Part shown: in pieces, positions 13,701 to 18,188 of the stretch | Layout: the number at the start of each line of letters is the position of its first letter | Numbering within the stretch: position 1 is the stretch's first letter | Assembly: GCA_020866945.1 (NCBI GenBank) | Contig: JAJBVW010000059.1 | Span: forward strand, 1 to 18,188 | Source of the DNA: Oscillospiraceae bacterium | Lineage (GTDB): Bacteria > Bacillota > Clostridia > Oscillospirales > Oscillospiraceae | DNA: 18,188 nucleotides | Direction: 5' to 3' | Notes under the pieces: model-generated | What the model saw: the letters and a program-made list of their open reading frames with translations, nothing else | Database searches by the model: none | What the model was told of the DNA's origin: nothing | Translations under genes and position numbers: made by a program

Positions 13701-16147
13701 AAGATGGTAGGATTATCAGCATCATATCCATAGCCAACAAACACACCACAACTAGGTCCGCTAACCGTTCCGCTATATATTGTCACGTCAGCGCCATTGC
13801 CCATCTCAATTCCATAAGCGGTGCTACCAGTGAGAGTTGGCGCGGTGCTCGAGGTGTTCGTGCTGTCGCCAATTGTAACAGCGGTTGTTGTTCCGTAGAC
13901 AGCAAGCGCTACCGTTCCAGTTATTGTACCTGATTTAATTTCGGAAGAACTTCCATTACAATAAATTCCAGCATATGTACCCGAAATATTAACATTTTCA
14001 CCGTCAATTTTCAGCGTTCCATTTGCCTGTATGCCATACCCATTAGCGCCGCTGACAGTGCCGCCGGTGATATTCAATGTGCCCGCAAACTGTATGATAC
14101 CATAGGAGTAGGAAGAGGTGGAGGTGCCTTTGACGGTGCCGCCGCTGATGTTTACGGTACTACTTGTGGCGGAACTAGAAATGGAAATACCACGTGTATT
14201 GCCCGTAACGGTGCCGTTGTTAACTGTTACCTGTGCATTTGCGCCACTAACGTAGATACCATAATAATAACCATATACGGTGCCGTTGTTAACTGTTACC
14301 TGTGCATTTGCGCCATTGGCATAGATACCATAAATAGCTTTCAGGGTACCAGATTCAACGATAACAGTACCTTCGGCCTGGATAGCATAGCCTGAAATGT
14401 AGTTGCCATAGGTATTGCTTAACGCACCGCCGCTGCCGGTAGAATCCTTCACCGTCAGGCTCGCGTCCGAGGCAACATTAATCAAGTAGTTATAGGAATA
14501 GTCTTCAACACGCGAAACCGTGCAGCCGTTCAAATCCAGCGTGACGGATTTGCTGCTGAGGGTGATGCCGCTGGACAGTGTGATGTCGGTCAGGAGGGTG
14601 ATGGTTTGGCCATCGCTTGCCGCCGCAAACGCCGCCGCGAGAGTGCCGTAGGTGGTTTCACCAATCTGTGCAACCTTGGCGCTTGTGACAACATATTTTC
14701 CTTCTTCGTTCGTCGTCGCCTCATAGCCTTCCGCCGCATACGCGCTCACGTCGCTGCTGAACGTGCCGCCGGAGACGGAGATTGTCGCGGTGCTGACTGT
14801 TGAATCCGTTTTAATTCCGTCAGTACTGGACCATGTTGCTATATCCGCGGTGGAACCTTGGAAGTTACCGCCCGTGATGGTTATTGTCGCCGTGCTCGCA
14901 GTGGATTCATCCATGACAGCATAACTGCCCGTGAATGTACCGCCGCTGATTTTCAGGACACCCTGGTCATAGGTTGCGTCACAGCCGCAGTTGAGAACCG
15001 CATAAGCGTTCTCAGCAGTAAATGTGCCGCCGCTGATGGTGGCGGTACTATGATTTTGTACGCTTGCCTGGGTGTAATTCGTAAACGTGCCGCCGGAGAT
15101 AGTCAGTGTGGCGCAGTCGTCATTTTTAATGGTATTAATACCCCCGGAAAACGTGCCGCCGTTGATGGTCAACGACGGATTCGCCGCATTCGTTCCAGAG
15201 ACATAGCCAGCACGAGGATTGGTACTGGTATAACTATAGTAACCATTATCAATCATACTGCTGTTATTGCCTGTGTTCGAAACAGTAACGCCACTATTGA
15301 TTGTCATGGTACCATGGTTCAAAATGGTATAGTACGTATTGCTGCTGCCGTTCTCCAAGGAACGGGTATAGGTGCCGCCGTTCAGCGTGACGGTGCCATT
15401 ATTATAGATAGCCGCATAAGTGTGGGTGACGTTATCCACCGTGCCGCTGCCCTCAATGGTCAGGGTCGCGCCATACGAAACCGTGATTGTATCGCTGGAA
15501 CTGTTCGTCAGCGTATAGTTGCCCAGATTCAGGGTAATATTTGCCTCACTGGGGATGGTCACGTCCTCGCTCGTATTCGCAATCAGCGTGATGGTATCAC
15601 CACTCGTCGCCGCGTCAATCGCGGCTTGCAAGGTGGTGTAGTAGCTGGTTTCCTCGCCGGACGTGATAGAGGCAACATTTGTTGCAACCTCCTCGTTTGT
15701 CTCGGTGCCGCCGCCGTCCGCAGAAGTCAAGGAAATGCCGTCATTGTCCTCTGTTGCGGTTTCTTCCTCGGAGGCATCCTCGCCCGCGCTTTCGTCCGCG
15801 GACTCGCCCTCGTCGGAGCTGTCGGATTCGCCGTTGGTCTCCTCCTCGGCGTCCTCCTCGCCGGTCTCCTCCTCGGCGGGTTCCTCGGCCTTGCTCTCGG
15901 ATTGCTCCTCCGTGGCTTCCGCCTCGGTATTATCCGAACTCGAGTCGGAGCCTTCGTCCGCATTCGTATTTGCGTCGTCCGTGCCGCTGGCGTCGCCCGT
16001 GCTGTCTGAATCGGTGGTCGTCACCGCCACCTCGCCGGAATCCGCCGTCCCGTCCTCATCCGCATACACGGGGAGGGCGACGAGGGAGAACACCAGCGCG
16101 ACTGTCAGAAGCAGGCTTAGCAGCCGGGTCAGCTTTTTGCCAGTCAT
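10796..16147 (-). CDS. Very large secreted beta-helix repeat protein, probable surface adhesin
   Basis: This 1783-residue exported protein starts at the ATG at 16147, which has AGGAGG seven bases upstream; the longer open frame to 16315 has no ribosome site. A signal peptide ends near VYA|DE (residue 29). Residues about 30-155 are a Glu/Asp/Ser/Thr-rich linker. The rest up to about 1500 is built from right-handed beta-helix coils (TINGGTFSG, TISGGTF). They fall into at least four modules that begin with a Y-x-TL segment and a TLDLNG strand, at about residues 165, 489, 1036 and 1296; several end in GYEATTNEEGKYVV-like segments. The C-terminal 280 residues form a different, non-repetitive domain. 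No LPXTG, SLH or choline-binding motif was seen, so the mode of attachment is unclear. It may bind glycans or other cells. The gene is less GC-rich than its neighbours. Confidence 0.88.
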   Translation of the reverse strand: MTGKKLTRLLSLLLTVALVFSLVALPVYADEDGTADSGEVAVTTTDSDSTGDASGTDDANTNADEGSDSSSDNTEAEATEEQSESKAEEPAEEETGEEDAEEETNGESDSSDEGESADESAGEDASEEETATEDNDGISLTSADGGGTETNEEVATNVASITSGEETSYYTTLQAAIDAATSGDTITLIANTSEDVTIPSEANITLNLGNYTLTNSSSDTITVSYGATLTIEGSGTVDNVTHTYAAIYNNGTVTLNGGTYTRSLENGSSNTYYTILNHGTMTINSGVTVSNTGNNSSMIDNGYYSYTSTNPRAGYVSGTNAANPSLTINGGTFSGGINTIKNDDCATLTISGGTFTNYTQASVQNHSTATISGGTFTAENAYAVLNCGCDATYDQGVLKISGGTFTGSYAVMDESTASTATITITGGNFQGSTADIATWSSTDGIKTDSTVSTATISVSGGTFSSDVSAYAAEGYEATTNEEGKYVVTSAKVAQIGETTYGTLAAAFAAASDGQTITLLTDITLSSGITLSSKSVTLDLNGCTVSRVEDYSYNYLINVASDASLTVKDSTGSGGALSNTYGNYISGYAIQAEGTVIVESGTLKAIYGIYANGANAQVTVNNGTVYGYYYGIYVSGANAQVTVNNGTVTGNTRGISISSSATSSTVNISGGTVKGTSTSSYSYGIIQFAGTLNITGGTVSGANGYGIQANGTLKIDGENVNISGTYAGIYCNGSSSEIKSGTITGTVALAVYGTTTAVTIGDSTNTSSTAPTLTGSTAYGIEMGNGADVTIYSGTVSGPSCGVFVGYGYDADNPTILVVNGGTISSDSIGISTNGSQNYTNITINGGSVSGGWGMYLPAMNSSTTINGGTITGSSTGVEIRAGSLTVSGGTIESTSGEFAYTFNGSGTTVVGAGIAISQHSTNQEVTVTITGGEISGIYGIFEVNTYSTSTEDVTLTISGDSTSVSGSIAAVYSVSLNGDVTGLVEGVTTYSSETTTVAISAGTYSTEVSEYCEEGYLASLVVDESGNYTITSGVAAVYDADGSLLRTYSTLYEASTTAASDSTIKLTGDVGTSDFCADDYFRADSSKTLTLDLNGHNIYAASGENTGSKSTAILVTGNATLDIVDNSGNGGVVTTSGTKAVWMISGKLTIDAVGYTWTGANNAVYVCSQSDYSEGTTTLIINSGVFYGQAAVAVKNDKGDTKINGGVFVGYSSSTKATAIAGGSGTGTVTITYGYFAGSLSPQSSKFTISGGYYTVGVSASDSITFPKGMSCITLSESEKVTEKVTGTEFTYKVDYYTFSYGTISEDGMYTTLGSASSIYNLCTAINGDENITDGSEVFIQMHSDYTTSGTLDVNSITKCKNITIDLNGYTLECTGESTAAITVQYGYEVTILDSSAEGTGTVTASSVSPYGTIKNRGGNLTIESGTFINSASSSNLVVNNNGGTGASTTITGGSFKGTFYALSGTTLSIEGGYFDNDPTTYVATGYEVAKNEEDEDYPYYVADIIYGKNIDLKSGTIALNVYVMGVVDSEDYISGAPYVEGSSTNPEVSAVESEEYAYTVSQKVLAENMAKELTVTVNLSNGYTYEYATSVKSYAADVMDSLTDANEKAALTAMLDYGSAVQALGGTTSNDDLANGGNYADGVTSVTATDIKNYGASKTTAKVGIWAGVTLSSWNMTFKDDFTIIMKYSGEITESVTVSIGGEPYSNVTTSGQYITISGLSAYDLTKSLSVTLTSGDTSYTTNTTGLYYARLMAGSTSTAQKLVGQTLYLYAKAVAALNTAG
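14208..14315. repeat. Two identical 39-base repeats, 69 bases apart, in the surface protein gene
   Basis: Copies at 14208-14246 and 14277-14315 are identical. The 69-base offset equals 23 codons, one beta-helix coil, and both encode SGANAQVTVNNGTV or NGANAQVTVNNGTV. Exact identity in an otherwise diverged repeat protein points to a recent duplication and a site where coils could be gained or lost in frame. Confidence 0.9.
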
Positions 16148-16415
16148 CTCTTTGCCTCCTAAGATATTATTTTTCGGGCGGCGCGGCCAGGGGGAGCTGC
16201 TCCCGCCGGCGCGCGGCCCAGAAATGGATGCGGCCCCGCCGCAGAGAAAAACTGAAATGCTGCGCGCCGATAAAAACACGCGTTTTATCGGCAGGAAATA
16301 TAACATTCCTCTCATCCGCCGGGCCTATGCTTTTTTAAGTATAGGTTTTCATTCACCAAAAAAGGCGCGCCGCCATTTCCGGCAGTGCATGGATGAATGG
16401 AAAATTATATTATTC
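16148..16415 (-). other. Long untranslated leader of the surface protein gene
   Basis: About 270 bases separate the predicted transcription start from the ATG at 16147. The leader holds a strong hairpin at 16266-16292 (GCCGATAAAA paired with TTTTATCGGC) and a smaller one at 16324-16345 (CCTATGC with GTATAGG). No T run follows either on the minus strand. No known riboswitch class was recognised, although the length and structure allow post-transcriptional control. Confidence 0.5.
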
Positions 16416-16422
16416 CAATGCA

Positions 16423-16450
16423 ATATTACCCCCCCAATAGATTTTGTCAA
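16423..16450 (-). promoter_or_regulatory. Promoter of the surface protein gene with a G7 spacer tract
   Basis: On the minus strand TTGACA (16450-16445) is followed after 16 bases by TAATAT (16428-16423). Seven of the 16 spacer bases are an unbroken G run (16435-16429) directly against the -10. Gain of one G would give the optimal 17-base spacing, and loss would weaken the promoter, as in the polyC/G spacers of the Neisseria opc and porA promoters. Confidence 0.65.
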
Positions 16451-16514
16451 GGGGTTTGATGAAATTTCCGCAAAAATTTCATAACGCGGGGGGTTGGGGG
16501 GTAAAGTCGTTTTA

Positions 16515-16615
16515 CAAATCACCGAAAAAAATCCCGACAAATCACCGAAAAATGTTTCTACAAATCACCGAAAAATTTTCCGTCAAATCACCGAATTTTG
16601 CTTCAAATCATTGAA
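16515..16615. repeat. Tandem array of CAAATCACCGAA at 23-bp spacing
   Basis: Four exact copies of CAAATCACCGAA start at 16515, 16538, 16561 and 16584, each 23 bases apart. A fifth, altered copy (CAAATCATTGAA, 16604) overlaps the last codons of the oxidoreductase gene. The intervening bases are A/T-rich but not conserved. The array is 65 bases upstream of the -35 of the surface protein promoter. It looks like a set of protein-binding sites on one face of the helix. Confidence 0.9.
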
Positions 16616-17631
16616 TGGAAGATATTCTCCGGGCCTATGTCGGCGAGGGTCGGGGTGCCGCACATGGTCATGGTGGAGCGCAGCTCGTCGGTTATTTTGT
16701 CCAGATAGACCTGAACGCCGTCGCGGCCGGCGGCGTAGATGAAGGGGACGATGGGGCGGCCAATCAGGACAGCGCTTGCGCCCAGGGCCAGGGCGCGGAA
16801 CACGTCCAGGCCGCTGCGGATGCCGCCGTCCACGAGGATGGGGATGCGGCCGTTCACGGCTTTGGCAATGCCGGGCAGCACCTCCGCCGTGGAGGGTACG
16901 CCGCCCTGGACGCGGCCCCCGTGGTTCGAGACGACGATGGCAGCGGCGCCGGCCTCGATGGCCTTTTCCGCGCCGGCGGGGGTCATGACGCCCTTGATGA
17001 TGAAGGGGGCGCCGGCATAGGCGATAATCTCGCGCATTTCGGCGACGGATTTGCTGCCCGCGTTGGGGTTCAGGGCCTTCAGGAAGGGCAGGCCCGCCGC
17101 GTCCACGTCCATGGCGACGACGAAGGAGCCGCCTTTGGATTTGATGTAGTCGAGCTTTTCAAAGATGGCCTCCCGGTTCCAGGGCTTCACGGTGGGCACG
17201 CCCATGCCGCCGCAGCGGCCAATCGCCTCCCCCGCGGCACGCATGACGCCGGGGTCGGCTCCATCCCCCGTGAAGGCAGCAACGCCGTATTCCGCGCAGG
17301 CGGGCACGAGCACGTCATTATACGAGAGGTCGTCGTATTTGTCGCCATAATGGAGGTTCACGGCCCCGAGGGGCGCGGCGAAGATGGGCGCGGAAAACCG
17401 ATGGCCGAACAGCTCCACGGAGATGTCCACAGGGCGGTTTTCACAGAGGGTGTCCATGTTGACGCAAATCTCCTGCCACTTGGCATAGTTCCGGGCGGCG
17501 GCATTTCCAGGGCCTTTGCTGCCCGGGCCGGGCATGGCATTGCCGCAGGCGAGGCCGTTGCACACGGGGCAGCCCTTGCAGTGCGGGCCAAGCTCATTTC
17601 GGGACGCGGCCAGAATTTCCTCATAGGTCAT
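16603..17631 (-). CDS. FMN-dependent alpha-hydroxy-acid oxidising enzyme
   Basis: This 342-residue TIM-barrel enzyme belongs to the FMN-dependent lactate/glycolate oxidase family (COG1304). Family features are IIKG (Lys213), SNHGGR with catalytic His237 (235-240), the FMN phosphate-binding DGGIRSG (268-274) and LIGRP (289-293). It is slightly shorter than usual and has an added N-terminal cysteine cluster, GPHCKGCPVCNGLACG (Cys18, 21, 24, 29), which could hold a metal or a redox disulfide. The start is ATG at 17631, two bases after the stop of the C_GCAxxG_C_C gene and preceded by a GGAGG-type site; a longer frame to 17691 would overlap that gene. In an anaerobe it more likely acts as a dehydrogenase than an oxygen-using oxidase. 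The hydroxy-acid substrate is unknown. Confidence 0.87.
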   Translation of the reverse strand: MTYEEILAASRNELGPHCKGCPVCNGLACGNAMPGPGSKGPGNAAARNYAKWQEICVNMDTLCENRPVDISVELFGHRFSAPIFAAPLGAVNLHYGDKYDDLSYNDVLVPACAEYGVAAFTGDGADPGVMRAAGEAIGRCGGMGVPTVKPWNREAIFEKLDYIKSKGGSFVVAMDVDAAGLPFLKALNPNAGSKSVAEMREIIAYAGAPFIIKGVMTPAGAEKAIEAGAAAIVVSNHGGRVQGGVPSTAEVLPGIAKAVNGRIPILVDGGIRSGLDVFRALALGASAVLIGRPIVPFIYAAGRDGVQVYLDKITDELRSTMTMCGTPTLADIGPENIFHSMI

Positions 17632-17633
17632 GG

Positions 17634-18050
17634 TCAGTCCCCCTCCCCAAAAATCACGGCGTCCAACAGCTCCGCCGCGTCCTGGATGCATCCGTCGCAG
17701 GAGCGGAGGATTTTGCCGGTCTCGGCGCCTTTCAGCTCCTTGCAGAGGACGGAGCCGTTTTTCTCCCGAAAGGCGCGCATGATTTCGCCGCAGGCGGTAT
17801 ATATCTGCTTTTTTCTCGCGGGGCCGGCCGGGAGCGTATCGCTCAGCCGCAGGCTCGCGATGGCGACGGCCCCGGAAAGCGCCCCGCAGGTGCCCTCCAT
17901 GCAGCCCATGCCAAGGCCGTAGCCCTCCATGATCGGGCGGGCCAGAGATTCATCCAGCCCCACCAGGTCGCAATAGGCGCAGGCCACGGACTGACTACAG
18001 TTGCAGCCGGATTTGTGGTTGGCCACCGCCTGTTCGCTTCGTTCGCTCAT
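17634..18050 (-). CDS. C_GCAxxG_C_C family putative redox protein
   Basis: This 138-residue cytoplasmic protein matches the family named for its cysteine pattern. GYGLGMGCMEGTCGALSG (43-60) carries Cys50 and Cys55, with further cysteines at 16, 18, 24, 27, 87, 103, 118 and 121. The N-terminal SGCNCSQSVA corresponds to the usual GxNCAQAV. The family is thought to have redox activity, but no reaction is established. It starts at ATG 18050 with AGGAGA about 11 bases upstream and lies behind a perfect consensus promoter. The oxidoreductase gene follows after two bases, so the pair forms an operon and may exchange electrons. Confidence 0.88.
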   Translation of the reverse strand: MSERSEQAVANHKSGCNCSQSVACAYCDLVGLDESLARPIMEGYGLGMGCMEGTCGALSGAVAIASLRLSDTLPAGPARKKQIYTACGEIMRAFREKNGSVLCKELKGAETGKILRSCDGCIQDAAELLDAVIFGEGD

Positions 18051-18086
18051 AGTTGACAGTCTCTCCTCATGTGATATGGTGGTTTC

Positions 18087-18115
18087 ATTATACAGCGAAG
18101 GGAAGAAACTGTCAA
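18087..18115 (-). promoter_or_regulatory. Perfect consensus sigma-A promoter for the redox operon
   Basis: On the minus strand TTGACA (18115-18110) is followed after exactly 17 bases by TATAAT (18092-18087). The predicted transcript starts near 18080, about 30 bases before the ATG at 18050, so constitutive high expression is expected. Confidence 0.92.
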
Positions 18116-18150
18116 AGCCGGCGGGCGAAGGCGGTGAATTTTGTCGGTTT

Positions 18151-18181
18151 TTGTTGCGCTTTATAGAAAATGTGTTATAAT
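18151..18181 (+). promoter_or_regulatory. Likely divergent promoter for a gene beyond the window
   Basis: A perfect TATAAT at 18176-18181 on the plus strand is preceded by TTGTTG at 18151-18156. The spacing of 19 bases is longer than ideal. It points away from the redox operon, towards a gene outside the window. The 18116-18150 stretch between the two promoters holds nothing else recognisable. Confidence 0.45.
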
Positions 18182-18188
18182 ATGGGTT

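Noticed and set aside
11006..16009. Long plus-strand open frames opposite the surface protein (11006-12646 and 14858-16009)
   Set aside because: Both are low-complexity mirror translations of the repeat coding sequence; the signal peptide and ribosome site support the minus strand.
16148..16315. 56-residue N-terminal extension of the surface protein
   Set aside because: A clean signal peptide and AGGAGG site start at 16147; the extension has no ribosome site and would bury the signal peptide.
16486..16501. G-quadruplex at G6-TT-G6
   Set aside because: Only two G tracts are present, so a stable intramolecular four-stranded form is doubtful. It may matter only as a second slippage-prone run.
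16515..16615. CRISPR-like reading of the 23-bp repeats
   Set aside because: The conserved word is 12 bases with 11-base gaps, far below CRISPR repeat and spacer sizes, and no cas genes are present.

Overview
The window looks like chromosomal DNA of a GC-rich anaerobic Clostridia member, probably of the Oscillospiraceae type. That is inferred from a tryptophan T-box leader, near-consensus sigma-A promoters (TTGACA-17-TATAAT), strong Shine-Dalgarno sites, a C_GCAxxG_C_C redox protein, a TrpB2-type enzyme and a PqqD/HPr-kinase-like/nucleotidyltransferase group. No rRNA, tRNA, insertion sequence, phage gene or CRISPR array was recognised.

Layout. (1) 1-598: 3' part of rplA (ribosomal protein L1), closed by a terminator that may serve both strands. 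(2) 714-6269, minus strand: a tryptophan-regulated operon. A promoter and a T-box leader with a TGG specifier precede a TrpX-like substrate-binding lipoprotein, a TrpB2 tryptophan synthase beta-like enzyme, a permease, an ATPase and a DUF3267 membrane metallopeptidase-like protein. A second near-consensus promoter lies between trpB2 and the permease gene, with a 15-bp palindrome over its -10. (3) 6309-7820: a small DUF1294 membrane protein gene (minus) and an alanyl-tRNA editing protein gene (plus). The best plus-strand promoter lies so that the editing-gene leader would be antisense to the whole DUF1294 gene. (4) 7846-10084: a nucleotidyltransferase-like gene (plus) converging on pqqD and an HPr-kinase-like gene (minus). 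(5) 10200-16450, minus strand: a 1783-residue secreted beta-helix protein, then an overlooked 50-residue peptide gene with two Cys and a Gly7 run, then a small acidic membrane-anchored protein. (6) 16515-18115, minus strand: a 23-bp tandem repeat, an FMN-dependent alpha-hydroxy-acid oxidising enzyme with an N-terminal Cys cluster, and a C_GCAxxG_C_C protein, driven by a perfect consensus promoter.

How it works together. Region 2 fits scavenging: low charged tRNA-Trp would switch on uptake of tryptophan or an indole-type precursor together with an enzyme able to join indole to serine. Regions 4 and 5 may form one peptide-maturation and surface-display locus. PqqD domains present peptides to enzymes, and HPr-kinase-like and nucleotidyltransferase proteins sit together in some lasso-peptide clusters, but no cyclase or radical SAM gene is present here. 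The surface-protein promoter has a G7 run between its -35 and -10 boxes and a repeat array upstream, which suggests variable expression.

All assignments come from reading motifs in the sequence; no database search was run.
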